From Paracoccus sulfuroxidans (GTDB taxonomy: Bacteria > Pseudomonadota > Alphaproteobacteria > Rhodobacterales > Rhodobacteraceae), in assembly GCF_007830335.1 (NCBI RefSeq), contig NZ_VLKU01000004.1, positions 62,001 through 126,000 on the forward strand: a stretch of DNA of 64,000 nt. The letters are read 5' to 3'. The notes beneath the pieces were generated by a model. That model was not told the origin of the DNA. It made no database searches and worked only from the letters and a program-made list of their open reading frames with translations. Positions 47,713-62,944 of the stretch are shown here, in pieces (the first letter of the stretch is position 1; each line of letters begins with the position of its first letter). The translations under genes were made by a program, and so were the position numbers.

Positions 47713-48393
47713 TCAGGCGTCGCAGAGCCACCGGGCCGCCAGCGCGGGCAGGTGGTCGTAATGGGGCAGCATGGCTTCGGGCGTCAGGCGCGACAGGCCC
47801 TCGCCCTCGGGGCCAAACGCCACCAGCGCGACCCGCACCCCCGCCGCCGTGGCGGTCTTGCGGTCGGTGTCGGTGTCACCGACCAGAAAGCTTTGCGCGA
47901 CCGTGCCGCCCGCCCGCTCGACCGCAGCGACATAGGGGCGGGGGTCGGGCTTGCGCACCGGCAGCGTATCGGCGCCCACCAGCGCGGCAAAACGGTGGCG
48001 GATGCCCAGTTGCTGCAGCAATTCCTCGGCCAGCGCCTGCGGCTTGTTGGTGCAGACCGACAGGATGTGACCATCGGCGGCCAGCTGCTCCAATGCACCC
48101 TCGGTGCCGGGATAAAGGACGGTATGGCGCGCGATATTGGCGGCGTAATGGTCCAGCAGGCGGCCGTAATCCTCATCCTCGGCGCCGGGGGGCAGCAGCA
48201 TGTCGCCCGACATGCGCGCATAGCCCGCGCGCAGCATGGCGCGCCCGCCGTGAAAGGCAATCAGCGCGTCAGCGACCGGATCCAGCAGCTCACCCATGCC
48301 GCGATCGACCAGGCAGGCATTCGCCGCCGCGATCAGATCGGCCGAGGTATCGGCCAGCGTTCCATCCAGATCAAAGACCACCGTTCCGGGCAT
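47713..48393 (-). CDS. gph: HAD-family phosphoglycolate phosphatase
   Basis: A 226-residue HAD hydrolase of the Gph type: nucleophile Asp in VVFDLDGTLADTSADL, motif 2 SVCTNKPQAL, Lys in RKPDPRPYVAAV and motif 4 FLVGDTDTDRKTA. It dephosphorylates 2-phosphoglycolate, or a related small phosphate ester. ATG 48393 with GGAAGG seven bases upstream is preferred over the TTG at 48411. It is divergent from glmU. Confidence 0.85.
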   Translation of the reverse strand: MPGTVVFDLDGTLADTSADLIAAANACLVDRGMGELLDPVADALIAFHGGRAMLRAGYARMSGDMLLPPGAEDEDYGRLLDHYAANIARHTVLYPGTEGALEQLAADGHILSVCTNKPQALAEELLQQLGIRHRFAALVGADTLPVRKPDPRPYVAAVERAGGTVAQSFLVGDTDTDRKTATAAGVRVALVAFGPEGEGLSRLTPEAMLPHYDHLPALAARWLCDA

Positions 48394-48501
48394 TTTGTAA
48401 CCTTCCGTCAAGATGTGTGAACTTGCGGGGTCTTTCCCCGATCCGCAAGCCTAGCTAGAACGCCCGCAAGATATAATGAACAAGCAAAAACCGAGGCAGG
48501 C

Positions 48502-49845
48502 ATGTCCGAGACCCCCGTCGCACTGATCGTCCTGGCTGCCGGGCAGGGCAGCAGGATGCAATCCGACCTGCCGAAGGTCCTGCACCGCCTGGGCGGCGTG
48601 CCGCTGGTCGGGCATGCGCTGGCCGCAGGCCGCAGGCTGGATCCGGCGCAGGTGATCGTCGTCGCCGGGCATGGGGCGGAAAGCGTCAGCGCTGCTGTCG
48701 CGAAGCTTGATCCCGAAGCGCAGATCGCGCTCCAGCCCGAGCAGCTGGGCACCGGTCACGCCGTCGCGCAGGCCCTGCCCCTGATCGAGGGGTTCGAGGG
48801 CCGCGTGATCGTGCTTTACGGCGACACCCCCTTCATTGGCGAGGACACTCTGACCGCGCTGGCCGATCACCCCGCCGATGTGATCGTGCTGGGCTTCGAG
48901 GCTGCCGACCCCGGCCGCTACGGGCGTCTGGTGACCGGCCCCGAGGGGCTGGAGCGGATCGTCGAATACAAGGACGCCGATGAGGCAACGCGGGCCATCC
49001 GGCTGGTGAACTCGGGCGTGCTGGCGGCCGATGCCGCGCTGCTGCGCCGCTTCGTGGCCCAGCTTGGGAATGACAATGCTGCGGGCGAATATTACCTGAC
49101 CGACGTGCCGGGGCTGGCCCGTGCCGCAGGTCACCGCGTCGAGGTCGTGACCTGCGACGAGGCCGAGACGCTGGGCATCAACACCCGCACCGAACTGTCC
49201 GAGGCCGAGGCGCTGTTCCAGACCCGCGCCCGCCAACGCGCGCTTGAGGATGGCGTCACCATGTCCGACCCCGCGACCGTCTGGTTTGCGCTGGACACCG
49301 TTATCGGTCGGGATGCGATCATTGGCCAGAATGTCGTTTTCGGACCCGGCGTGACCGTGGAAAGCGGGGCCGAGATCCTGCCCTTCTGCCATCTGGAAGG
49401 CTGCCATGTCAGCTCGGGCGCGACGGTCGGCCCCTTCGCCCGCCTGCGTCCCGGTGCGGAACTGGGTGGCGACGTGCATGTCGGCAACTTCGTCGAGATC
49501 AAGAACTCGGTACTGGATGAGGGCGTGAAGGTCGGCCACCTGACCTATCTGGGCGATGCCGAGATCGGCAAGGCCACCAACATCGGCGCGGGCACCGTTA
49601 CCTGCAACTATGACGGCGTCAGCAAGCATCGCACCCGGATCGGGGCGAATGCCTTCATCGGCTCGGACACGATGCTGGTCGCACCGGTCAGCGTGGGGGC
49701 GCGGGCGATGACGGGCTCGGGCTCGGTCATCACGATGGATGTGCCGGATGACGCGCTGGCGCTTGGTCGCGCGCCACAGGTCAACAAGCCCGGTCTTGCG
49801 ACGCGATTGATGGAGGCGTTGCGCCTCAGAAAGGGAAAAGCCTGA
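48502..49845 (+). CDS. glmU: Bifunctional GlmU (GlcNAc-1-P uridyltransferase / GlcN-1-P acetyltransferase)
   Basis: A 447-residue two-domain enzyme making UDP-GlcNAc. The N-terminal pyrophosphorylase has LAAGQGSRMQSDLPKVLH (Ser in place of the more common Thr in GxGTRM), EQLGTGHAV and YGDTPF. The C-terminal left-handed beta helix has hexapeptide repeats, VGHLTYLGDAEIGKATNIGA and CNYDGVSKHRT. The product feeds both the mur pathway and lipopolysaccharide. It shares one base with glmS. Confidence 0.96.
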   Translation: MSETPVALIVLAAGQGSRMQSDLPKVLHRLGGVPLVGHALAAGRRLDPAQVIVVAGHGAESVSAAVAKLDPEAQIALQPEQLGTGHAVAQALPLIEGFEGRVIVLYGDTPFIGEDTLTALADHPADVIVLGFEAADPGRYGRLVTGPEGLERIVEYKDADEATRAIRLVNSGVLAADAALLRRFVAQLGNDNAAGEYYLTDVPGLARAAGHRVEVVTCDEAETLGINTRTELSEAEALFQTRARQRALEDGVTMSDPATVWFALDTVIGRDAIIGQNVVFGPGVTVESGAEILPFCHLEGCHVSSGATVGPFARLRPGAELGGDVHVGNFVEIKNSVLDEGVKVGHLTYLGDAEIGKATNIGAGTVTCNYDGVSKHRTRIGANAFIGSDTMLVAPVSVGARAMTGSGSVITMDVPDDALALGRAPQVNKPGLATRLMEALRLRKGKA

Positions 49846-51662
49846 TGTGCGGGATCATTGGAATTCTGGGTAGCCACGAGGTCTCGCCGCAGCTGGTCGA
49901 GGCGCTGAAGCGGCTGGAATATCGGGGCTATGACAGCGCTGGTGTGGCGACGGTCGATGCCAAAGGCAATCTGGGCCGCCGTCGCGCCGTGGGCAAGCTG
50001 GTGAACCTGTCGGACCGGCTGGTGCATGAGCCGCTGACCGGGCACACCGGCATCGGCCACACCCGCTGGGCCACGCATGGCGCGGCGACCGAAACCAACG
50101 CCCACCCGCATCAGCGAGGGCCGGTGGCCGTCGTGCACAACGGCATCATCGAGAATTTCCGCGAGCTGCGGGAAGAGGTCATCGCCCTTGGCATGACGCC
50201 GGAATCGCAGACCGATACCGAGACGGTCGCCCTGCTGACCGCGCATTACATCGCGAATGGCGCTTCACCTGTTGAGGCCGCGCGCAAGACGCTGAAGCGC
50301 CTGCAGGGAGCCTTCGCGCTGGCCTTCCTCTTTGATGGCGAGGACGATCTGATGATCGCCGCGCGCCGTGGCAGCCCGCTGGCCGTGGGTCATGGCGAGG
50401 GCGAGATGTTCATCGGCTCGGACGCCGTGGCCCTTTCGCCCTTCACCGACCGGATCACCTATCTGGAAGATGGCGACCACGCGATCCTGACCCGCGCGGG
50501 CGCGCGCATCTTTGACGCGCAGGACCGCCCGGTCGAGCGTGCGACCGCGCAGATCGACGTCGGCGCGACCCAGATCGACAAGGGCGGCCATCGCCACTTC
50601 ATGGCGAAAGAGATCGCGGAACAACCGGTTGTTTTGGGCGATGCCCTGAACCACTATATCAAGGAAGGCCGCATCGTCCTTCCCGAGGCGCTGGACTTTT
50701 CTCAGGTCGACCGTCTGACGCTGGTGGCCTGCGGCACGGCCTATTACGCCGCCCATGTCGCGCGCTATTGGTTCGAAAGCCTTGCTGGCCTGCCCTGCGA
50801 TCTGGATGTGGCCTCCGAGTTCCGCTATCGCGAGCCGCCGCTGTCGCCCAAAAGCTGGGCCTTGTTCGTCAGCCAGTCGGGCGAGACTGCCGATACGCTG
50901 GCCGCGCTGCATTATGCGCGCGGCAAGGTGGCGCGGACCATTGGCGTGGTAAACGTGGGCACCTCGGCCATTGCGCGGGACGCCGATATCGCGCTTCCGA
51001 CGCTGGCGGGGATCGAAGTGGGCGTGGCCTCCTCGAAGGCCTTCACCTGTCAGTTGGCGGTTCTGGCCGTGCTGGCGCTGAAGGCCGCGCATGATCGCGG
51101 CCGGATCGACGACCAGCAGCTGCGCGCCCATCTGGAGGATCTGCGCAGCCTGCCGGGCCTGCTCAATCAGGTGCTGGGGGTCAGCGATGAATGCCGCCGC
51201 TTGGCTGATTGGCTGAGCGAGGCGCAGGACGTTCTGTTTCTTGGGCGCGGAGCATTCTATCCCATCGCGCTGGAGGGCGCGCTGAAGCTGAAGGAGCTGA
51301 GCTATATCCACGCCGAAGGCTATGCCTCGGGCGAGCTCAAGCACGGGCCCATCGCGCTGATCGACCGGAACGTGCCGGTGGTCGTGGTCGCGCCGAATGA
51401 CGCGCTGTTCGAAAAGACCATCTCGAACATGCAGGAGGTCATGGCGCGGCTGGGGCAGGTGCTGCTGATCTCGGACGCGGCGGGGATCCTGGCCGGGGGC
51501 GAGGGCGTGCGTGCGACCCTGACCATGCCCAGCGGTGGCGGCGTCTTCGCGCCCATTCTTTACGCCGTTCCGATGCAGTTTCTGGCCTATCACACGGCGG
51601 TCGCCAAAGGCACTGATGTCGACCAGCCGCGCAATCTGGCGAAATCGGTCACGGTCGAGTAG
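49845..51662 (+). CDS. glmS: Glutamine:fructose-6-phosphate aminotransferase
   Basis: A 605-residue enzyme that makes glucosamine-6-phosphate. The nucleophile is Cys2 (MCGIIGILG), the glutaminase domain has HTRWATHGAATETNAHPH, and two SIS sugar-isomerase domains have SQSGETADTLAAL and GRGAFYPIALEGALKLKE; the C-terminus ends AKSVTVE. The step after next in the pathway is GlmU, encoded immediately upstream with a one-base overlap. No glmS ribozyme is expected here or seen. Confidence 0.97.
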   Translation: MCGIIGILGSHEVSPQLVEALKRLEYRGYDSAGVATVDAKGNLGRRRAVGKLVNLSDRLVHEPLTGHTGIGHTRWATHGAATETNAHPHQRGPVAVVHNGIIENFRELREEVIALGMTPESQTDTETVALLTAHYIANGASPVEAARKTLKRLQGAFALAFLFDGEDDLMIAARRGSPLAVGHGEGEMFIGSDAVALSPFTDRITYLEDGDHAILTRAGARIFDAQDRPVERATAQIDVGATQIDKGGHRHFMAKEIAEQPVVLGDALNHYIKEGRIVLPEALDFSQVDRLTLVACGTAYYAAHVARYWFESLAGLPCDLDVASEFRYREPPLSPKSWALFVSQSGETADTLAALHYARGKVARTIGVVNVGTSAIARDADIALPTLAGIEVGVASSKAFTCQLAVLAVLALKAAHDRGRIDDQQLRAHLEDLRSLPGLLNQVLGVSDECRRLADWLSEAQDVLFLGRGAFYPIALEGALKLKELSYIHAEGYASGELKHGPIALIDRNVPVVVVAPNDALFEKTISNMQEVMARLGQVLLISDAAGILAGGEGVRATLTMPSGGGVFAPILYAVPMQFLAYHTAVAKGTDVDQPRNLAKSVTVE

Positions 51663-51698
51663 GGGCGCTGCCCCATCGCGGCAAGCCGCGATTCCCCG

Positions 51699-51720
51699 GG
51701 GTATTTGGGACACGGAGAAG
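51699..51720 (-). repeat. Dispersed intergenic 22-bp motif, copy 5
   Basis: On the minus strand CTTCTCCGTGTCCCAAATAC followed by CC. It ends flush against the ATG of the AlkD-like gene, so its reverse complement GGAGAAG supplies the only Shine-Dalgarno-like sequence of that gene. On its other side is a GC-rich inverted repeat (around 51665-51698). Confidence 0.6.
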
Positions 51721-52395
51721 ATGCGGGAACTGGACGAGTTGAAGGCGCTTGGCGATGAGGCCAAGGCGGTCGAGATGGCGGCCTATCACAAGGTGGGGCG
51801 CGAATATCTGGGCGTCTCGGTGCCGGTGATTGACGGGCTGGCGCGCGAATGGCGTGAGGGGCGTGACCTTGAGGCGCGTCTGGCACTGGCGGATGCGCTT
51901 TGGGGCAGTGATGTTCATGAGGCGCGCATTGCTGCTGCTAAGCTGTTGACGCAGGCGCGCATTCGTCCGGATGAGGGGGCGTGGCGGCTGATCGCGTCCT
52001 GGGTGCCGCAGTTTGATGGCTGGGCGATTGCCGATCATGTGATGAATGCCGGTCAGCGTCGGCTGTTGGCCGAGCCATCGCGTCTGGACGAGGTCGAGGG
52101 CTGGCTGGATCACGAGTCGTTCTGGGTGCGTCGGGCTGCCCTGGTGGGCACGCTGCCCTGGACACATATCCGCAATCCCAAGGCGGAGGATCTGGCGCGG
52201 ACCGACCGCATTCTGGGCTGGCTGGAGCGGCTGGCCGATGATCGGCAATGGTTCATCCAGAAGGCCATCGGCTGGTGGCTGCGCGAGCTTTCGAAGCACG
52301 ATGGCGACCGGGTGCAGGGCTGGATGGCGCTGCATGGCGAAAGGCTGAAGCCCTTCGCCCGCAAGGAGGCGCTGCGGCGCGCTCAGCCGCGATAG
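51721..52395 (+). CDS. DNA alkylation repair protein (AlkD-like HEAT-repeat)
   Basis: A 224-residue alpha-helical protein matching the DNA alkylation repair enzyme family (AlkD type). HEAT-like helices are visible (HKVGREYLGVSVPVIDGLAR, LTQARIRPDEGAWRLIASW, FWVRRAALVGTLPW, FIQKAIGWWLRELSKHD). AlkD removes 3- and 7-alkylated purines without base flipping. The start follows the dispersed motif directly, with GGAG only three bases before ATG. The last 13 bases overlap the convergent lipoprotein gene. Confidence 0.82.
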   Translation: MRELDELKALGDEAKAVEMAAYHKVGREYLGVSVPVIDGLAREWREGRDLEARLALADALWGSDVHEARIAAAKLLTQARIRPDEGAWRLIASWVPQFDGWAIADHVMNAGQRRLLAEPSRLDEVEGWLDHESFWVRRAALVGTLPWTHIRNPKAEDLARTDRILGWLERLADDRQWFIQKAIGWWLRELSKHDGDRVQGWMALHGERLKPFARKEALRRAQPR

Positions 52396-52883
52396 ACCTC
52401 GATCGTTGGCAGGTCGGTCAGGCTGACGCCGATCAGTTGCAGTGCCGGCAGTGAGACCTGACTGCCGCCGCTGGCCGGTCCTGCCAGCGGGATCAGCCGC
52501 ACCTTGGCCGATTTGCCATTCGCGGGATTGACGATGCGGCCATCCGCCTCGGCCGAGACCAGCGGGGTCTTGACCCAGAAGCCCGGCTGCGTCGGGTCGC
52601 CAAGCGAGGCGACGGTATTGCCCAGCTTTTGCTGCTGGGTCGCGGGGGCTGACGCGGCCGCTGTCCGCTGTTGTTGCGTCGTGGTGTTCAGCTCGGCCGC
52701 GGTGCGCGCGGTGGGGCGGGGAACGGCGGCGGTCGTGGCGGTTGACGCCGTCGCGCCTTCGGTCGTGACGGTGGCAGCCTCTGTCCGGGGGGGCGATTCG
52801 GGCGTCTTCGAGGTCAGGTTGCTGCAGGCGGCAATCGCCAGCACCGGCAGGCAAAGGGCGATCCGGGTAAGGGGCGCGGACAT
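52383..52883 (-). CDS. Lipoprotein of unknown function
   Basis: A 166-residue protein with a lipoprotein signal ([18 protein letters not shown]; lipobox AIAAC). A Thr/Ala/Gln-rich linker covers about residues 25-85, and a compact C-terminal domain runs from [16 protein letters not shown] to [14 protein letters not shown] do not recognise the domain. Similar small lipoproteins are common in Rhodobacteraceae under unreliable names. It is divergent from moaA and overlaps the AlkD-like gene tail-to-tail. Confidence 0.7.
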   Translation of the reverse strand: MSAPLTRIALCLPVLAIAACSNLTSKTPESPPRTEAATVTTEGATASTATTAAVPRPTARTAAELNTTTQQQRTAAASAPATQQQKLGNTVASLGDPTQPGFWVKTPLVSAEADGRIVNPANGKSAKVRLIPLAGPASGGSQVSLPALQLIGVSLTDLPTIEVYRG

Positions 52884-53000
52884 GGTGACCTCATCTGTTT
52901 GCGTTGGCGAAAGGCTAACCGCGCCGAATGTGGCATGTCCACCCGATGGTTCGAATGCAATTCGCTTGTAGGCTTGATAGGCGGTGCCTATCTTTCACGC

Positions 53001-54008
53001 ATGAGCAGCATCGCGCCCCTGATTGACCCCTTTGCCCGACCGATCACCTATTTGCGGGTCTCGGTCACCGATCGCTGCGATTTTCGCTGCACCTATTGCA
53101 TGGCCGAGCATATGCAGTTCCTGCCCAAGCGCGACCTGCTGACGCTGGAGGAGCTGGACCGGCTCTGCTCGACCTTCGTCGGTCTGGGTGTGCGCAAGCT
53201 GCGCATCACGGGCGGAGAACCGCTGGTGCGCCGCGACATCATGAGCTTTTTCCGTTCGGTCTCGCGCCATCTGGGGCAGGGGCTGGATGAGCTGACGGTG
53301 ACCACGAACGGCAGCCAGCTGGCGCGCTATGCGCAGGAACTGGCCGATTGTGGCGTGCGGCGCATCAACGTGTCGCTGGACACGCTGGATGAGGACAAGT
53401 TCGCTGCGATCACTCGCTGGGGGCGTCTGCCGCAGGTGATGGAGGGGCTGAAGGCCGCCAAAGCTGCCGGGCTGCGCGTCAAGATCAACACCGTCGCGCT
53501 GAAGGGCTTCAACGAAGAAGAGCTTTTCCGCCTGACCGACTGGTGCGCCGCCGAGGGCCACGACCTGACCTTCATCGAGGTCATGCCGATGGGCGAGATC
53601 GGCGGCGAGGAGCGTCTGGATCAATATTGGGCGCTGTCGGATCTGCGCGCCCGGCTTGAGGAACGGCTGAGCCTGACGCCTCTGGCCGAACGCACCGGCG
53701 GCCCCGCCCGCTATGCCCGCGTCGAGGAGACGGGGCAGAAGATCGGCTTCATCACGCCGCTGACGCATAATTTCTGCGAAAGCTGCAACCGCGTGCGGGT
53801 GACCTGCACGGGGGAGTTGTTCATGTGTCTGGGGCAGGAGGATCGGGCCGATCTGCGCGCGCCTCTGCGGGCCAGCGACAGCGATGAACCGCTGCGTGAC
53901 GCCATTCGCGAGGCGATCACCCGCAAGCCGAAAGGCCATGATTTCGACTATTCCCGCCAGAATGTGGCGGGCAAGGTCAGCCGCTTCATGAGCCACACGG
54001 GCGGCTGA
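53001..54008 (+). CDS. moaA: GTP 3',8-cyclase MoaA
   Basis: A 335-residue radical-SAM enzyme for the first step of molybdenum cofactor synthesis. The N-terminal cluster is Cys26, Cys30 and Cys33 ([10 protein letters not shown]). The second cluster is in [31 protein letters not shown] and the C-terminal Gly-Gly (SHTGG), needed for activity, are present. Start at MSSIAPL; the frame is open upstream but unlike the family. No Moco riboswitch structure was seen in the 117-base leader. Confidence 0.95.
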   Translation: MSSIAPLIDPFARPITYLRVSVTDRCDFRCTYCMAEHMQFLPKRDLLTLEELDRLCSTFVGLGVRKLRITGGEPLVRRDIMSFFRSVSRHLGQGLDELTVTTNGSQLARYAQELADCGVRRINVSLDTLDEDKFAAITRWGRLPQVMEGLKAAKAAGLRVKINTVALKGFNEEELFRLTDWCAAEGHDLTFIEVMPMGEIGGEERLDQYWALSDLRARLEERLSLTPLAERTGGPARYARVEETGQKIGFITPLTHNFCESCNRVRVTCTGELFMCLGQEDRADLRAPLRASDSDEPLRDAIREAITRKPKGHDFDYSRQNVAGKVSRFMSHTGG

Positions 54009-54020
54009 CGACCTGCAAGA

Positions 54021-54374
54021 TCAGGCGCTGGCGCCGTCGACCGCCTGGCTGTTGAGGCTGCGGGGATTGACGCCCTCAAGACAGTTCACGTTGACCGCCA
54101 CCATCTCCATCCCGTCGGGGCCGATGCCGCGCGCATAGGATTCGATGCCGCAGGTGGGGCAGAACAGATGATGGATGACCATCTTGTTGAACAGGTATTC
54201 AGACACCGGACCGTCTTTGATCAGGTGAAAATCCTCGCGCGGGACGAAGGTCAGCACCGCACCGATGCGCTGACAGCGTGAGCAGTTGCAGGTGAAGGTG
54301 TGGTCGAGGTCTGCCTCGGTCTCATAGGTGACGCTGCCGCATTGGCAGCCGCCGGAGTAATGTTGCTTGGCCAT
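54021..54374 (-). CDS. GFA family (glutathione-dependent formaldehyde-activating enzyme-like) zinc protein
   Basis: A 117-residue protein of the GFA/CENP-V fold with the full zinc ligand set: [17 protein letters not shown] and FCPTCGIES. True GFA binds glutathione and formaldehyde, but most small members have unknown function. GAGGCGG precedes ATG 54374. It is convergent with moaA (12 bases between stops) and divergent from uvrA. Confidence 0.82.
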   Translation of the reverse strand: MAKQHYSGGCQCGSVTYETEADLDHTFTCNCSRCQRIGAVLTFVPREDFHLIKDGPVSEYLFNKMVIHHLFCPTCGIESYARGIGPDGMEMVAVNVNCLEGVNPRSLNSQAVDGASA

Positions 54375-54438
54375 ATCCGCCTCATTGGTTACCTGCCTGA
54401 TCGTTTCGCAACGAAAGACCAAGTGCAAGCGTGCAAAT

Positions 54439-54453
54439 GTTCGCTGGTTGTTC
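54439..54453 (+). promoter_or_regulatory. LexA box (SOS box) of uvrA
   Basis: GTTC (54439-54442), seven bases GCTGGTT, GTTC (54450-54453): a perfect GTTC-N7-GTTC alphaproteobacterial LexA site, 66 bases before the uvrA start, the same distance as for recA. Confidence 0.78.
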
Positions 54454-54518
54454 TATTTGATGTTGCCATTTTCGATTCATTGCCTATCTCATGCGCTTGG
54501 CGGAATCAGGACGTGGCG

Positions 54519-57373
<2,855 letters not shown>

Positions 57374-57377
<4 letters not shown>

Positions 57378-57745
57378 CCGCGGTCGAGTGGCAGCGGCTC
57401 GAGGGGCTGGGGATCGGGCTGTTCGGCCTGGTCGCCGGCTATCTGGTGATGCCGGAATGGTCGCTTTGGGTCTGGCCGGTTCTGCTGCTGTGGCCTGATG
57501 TCGCAATGCTGGGCTATCTGGCTGGTCCCCGCGTGGGGGCCGCCGCCTATAACGTCGCGCATCTCTATGCGCTGCCGCTGTTGCTGTTCGCCTTGGGCGT
57601 CCTCACCGGCATGCTGGGGCTTTCGGCCATCGGCGCGCTTTGGCTGGCGCATATTGGCGTCGATCGCGCCTGCGGCTTCGGGCTGAAAGAGCCCACCGGT
57701 TTTCAGGACACGCATCTGGGTCGCATCGGCAAATCTGGACAATAG
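57374..57745 (+). CDS. DUF4260 membrane protein
   Basis: A 123-residue protein with about four membrane helices. It has [18 protein letters not shown], a [29 protein letters not shown] core, [20 protein letters not shown] and the end [10 protein letters not shown], the conserved blocks of DUF4260. Function unknown. ATGA overlap with uvrA makes it part of the LexA-controlled transcript. A short hairpin TGGAC/GTCCA followed by TTTTC (57736-57753) spans its stop and may be a weak terminator. Confidence 0.82.
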
Positions 57746-57853
57746 TCCATTTTCATCCCGAATTCGTCTGGGGCCCAGCCGGGCAGGGCTTTGGGCTGTC
57801 TTCGCACGTGTCTCTGCGCGGCCACCATGGCACGATATCGCACCCTGCCACCG

Positions 57854-58837
<984 letters not shown>

Positions 58838-58840
58838 CCC

Positions 58841-59454
58841 ATGGCTGATCTTGAGGCCCTGGCCGAACTTGGTGAACGCATCGCGGCGGCCCGCGCGAAT
58901 GAGGTCGTCTCGACCGAGATCGCCAATGGCGAGCTGACGGTGCAGGCGACGCTGTCGGGCATCATCGGGCTGCTGGATTTCCTGCGCGCCGATCAGGCCT
59001 GCCGCTTCTCGACCCTGATCGACATCACGGCGGTCGACAACCCGGCCCGTCCGGCGCGCTTCGATCTGGTCTATCACATGCTGTCGATGTACCAGAACCA
59101 GCGCATCCGCGTGAAGGTTCAGGTCCGCGAGGACGAGTTGGTCCCCAGCCTGACCCCGGTCTTTGCCGGTGCCAACTGGTACGAGCGTGAGATCTTCGAC
59201 ATGTTCGGGATCATGTTCACCGGCCACCCCGACCTGCGCCGCATCCTGACCGACTATGGTTTCCGGGGCTATCCGCTGCGCAAGGACTTCCCGACCACCG
59301 GCTATGTCGAGGTGCGCTGGAACGATGACGACATGCGCGTCGTCTATGAGCCGGTGAACCTGGTTCAGGAATACCGGCAGTTCGACTTTCTGTCGCCCTG
59401 GGAAGGCGCGAAATACGTGCTTCCGGGAGACGAGAAGGCACCGGAGGCGCCGAA

Positions 59455-59458
<4 letters not shown>
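58841..59458 (+). CDS. nuoC: NADH:quinone oxidoreductase subunit C (Nqo5)
   Basis: A 205-residue peripheral-arm subunit of the 30-kDa type, separate from NuoD as in Paracoccus. Conserved [24 protein letters not shown] and [11 protein letters not shown] are present; it ends [18 protein letters not shown]. It starts four bases after nuoB and overlaps the thioesterase gene by four bases (GTGA). Confidence 0.95.
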
Positions 59459-61126
<1,668 letters not shown>

Positions 61127-61127
<1 letters not shown>

Positions 61128-61411
61128 TGCAGGTGACCCCGCTTCTGATCGCCACGGGCGCTTCGATCCTGACCCTGTCGGGATCTTTGGCCATGGCGGC
61201 GACGGGGGCGGATGTCCGGCAGGCGCAGCTGATCAAGGCGCTTGAGAAGAACGGCTGCCGCATGACCGAAGAGACCGCAGAAAAGGCTCTGCCCCCGCTG
61301 GGCTTCACGAAAGACGAAACGCGCGCGATCGTCGATCTGATGGAGGCCGCAGGGCTGGCCAATGTTGATGAATCGGGATCGCTGATCCTCATGACGGAGA
61401 ATTGTCGCTGA
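61127..61411 (+). CDS. Small exported protein of unknown function in the nuo cluster
   Basis: A 94-residue protein with a signal peptide ([20 protein letters not shown], cleavage likely after AMA) and a mature part of about 70 residues ([39 protein letters not shown], a second Cys near the end). I do not recognise a family. It is joined to nuoD and nuoE by one-base stop/start overlaps at both ends, so it is certainly translated with the operon. A periplasmic protein in a complex I operon might serve assembly (inference). Confidence 0.7.
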
Positions 61412-62169
61412 TGTTGCGTCGCCTTTCCCCCATCCAGCCGGATTCGTTCGAATTCACGCCCGCGAACCTTGAATGGGCGCAGGCGCAGACGACGAAATTC
61501 CCGGAAGGCCGCCAGCAGTCGGCGATCATTCCGGTGCTGTGGCGCGCGCAGGAGCAGGAGGGCTGGCTGAGCCGTCCCGCCATCGAATATTGCGCGACGC
61601 TGCTGGGCATGCCCTATATCCGCGCGCTGGAAGTGGCGACCTTCTACTTCATGTTCCAGCTTTATCCGGTGGGCAATGTCGCCAACATCCAGATCTGCGG
61701 CACGACGACCTGCATGATCTGCGGGGCCGAGGATCTGATCCGCGTCTGCAAGGAAAAGATCGCGCCCACGCCGCATACGCTGTCGGCTGACGGCCGCTTC
61801 TCGTGGGAAGAGGTCGAATGTCTGGGCGCCTGCACCAACGCGCCGATGATCCAGATCGGCAAGGATTTCTATGAAGACCTGACGGCCGAGAAGCTGGCGC
61901 AGCTGATCGACGCCTTCGCGGCTGGCGAAGTGCCGGTGCCGGGTCCGCAGAATGGCCGCTATTCCTCGGAAGCTCTGGGCGGTCCGACCGCGCTCACCGA
62001 GCTGAAGGGGCAGGGCGATCAGCACAATGCCAGCGTGGCGCGCGCCGTCGCGCTGCAAGAGACGATCAAGCGCATCGACGGAACGGAAGTGCCGATCCTG
62101 ACCCCCTGGCTGAAGGGGCGCGGCACGGAGGTTTCGCCGGAAGCGGAAAAGGATGGTATCAAGGGCTGA
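61411..62169 (+). CDS. nuoE: NADH:quinone oxidoreductase subunit E (Nqo2, cluster N1a)
   Basis: A 252-residue 24-kDa-type thioredoxin-fold subunit with [2Fe-2S] cluster N1a. The ligands are in [13 protein letters not shown] (first two) and [11 protein letters not shown] (last two). Family block [20 protein letters not shown] is clear. The 80-residue tail after the Fe-S domain is longer than in E. coli NuoE, typical of Paracoccus-type Nqo2. Start at ATG 61411. Confidence 0.95.
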   Translation: MLRRLSPIQPDSFEFTPANLEWAQAQTTKFPEGRQQSAIIPVLWRAQEQEGWLSRPAIEYCATLLGMPYIRALEVATFYFMFQLYPVGNVANIQICGTTTCMICGAEDLIRVCKEKIAPTPHTLSADGRFSWEEVECLGACTNAPMIQIGKDFYEDLTAEKLAQLIDAFAAGEVPVPGPQNGRYSSEALGGPTALTELKGQGDQHNASVARAVALQETIKRIDGTEVPILTPWLKGRGTEVSPEAEKDGIKG

Positions 62170-62194
62170 GGACCCGCCGCAGCATTCGCAGAGG

Positions 62195-62944
62195 ATGAAC
62201 GTAAGCATGCCCGAGACGGATTGTAGACGAAATTGCTGGATCTCCGCCGCGATTGGCGGGGTCATTGTCTTGCTTTTCAAATCCGGCATTGGCGACATGC
62301 ACTGGCTTGCCGGCGCGTTTGTCGGGCTGATCGCCTTCCTGCTGCTGGGCGGGTTGCTGACCTGGCTGGTCTGTGACGGGCGGCAAGCGCCGTTCGAGCC
62401 TCGGATCAAGGCCGTGCCGCCTGCACCCGCGCCGCAAGCGCCGCTGCCCGCGCGCGGCACCATCGATGTCGAGAATACGGCGCAGATGCCGATCATGGCG
62501 GGGGCCACGCCGCAGGCGGTCGCCGCCGCGCATGTGACGGCTCCGGCAGTTTCGGCCCCGGCTCCGGTGGCTGCGCCCGAGCCGCGCAAGGCCGAAAAGA
62601 AGACGAAGGCCGAAAAGGCCGCGAAAAAGGCGGCCAAGGCCGAGAAGCCCGCCAAGGACAAGCCTGCCAAGGACAAGTCCGGCAAGAAGAAGGCCGCAAA
62701 GGCGCTGCTGGACCAGCCGCGCGGCGGTCAGGCGGACGACCTCAAGGTGATCAAGGGCGTGGGGCCCAAGATCGAGGTCTGGCTGAACGAAAACGGGATC
62801 TGGCACTTTGACCAGATCGCTGCTTGGGACGCGAAGGATGTGGCGTCCTATATGGACCGGATGGGCCGCATGGGGACGCGGATCGAGTCGGATGAATGGG
62901 TGGCGCAGGCCAGGGCGCTGGCTGCGACGGGCAAGGTCTATTGA
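62195..62944 (+). CDS. Membrane-anchored helix-hairpin-helix protein in the nuo cluster
   Basis: A 249-residue protein with two N-terminal membrane helices (about residues 14-57). An Ala/Pro linker follows, then a highly charged Lys/Ala segment (about residues 132-170). The C-terminal HhH-like domain has DLKVIKGVGPKIEVWLNENG, then HFDQIAAWDAKDVASYMDRM. Such domains bind DNA or mediate protein contacts and are found C-terminal in several complex I-associated proteins of Rhodobacterales. Its role is unknown. The start is uncertain between ATG 62195 and 62207. Confidence 0.72.
   Translation: MNVSMPETDCRRNCWISAAIGGVIVLLFKSGIGDMHWLAGAFVGLIAFLLLGGLLTWLVCDGRQAPFEPRIKAVPPAPAPQAPLPARGTIDVENTAQMPIMAGATPQAVAAAHVTAPAVSAPAPVAAPEPRKAEKKTKAEKAAKKAAKAEKPAKDKPAKDKSGKKKAAKALLDQPRGGQADDLKVIKGVGPKIEVWLNENGIWHFDQIAAWDAKDVASYMDRMGRMGTRIESDEWVAQARALAATGKVY

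Noticed and set aside
52946..52965. tRNA-like GGTTCGAAT T-loop sequence
   Set aside because: No acceptor stem, anticodon arm or CCA end can be folded around it.
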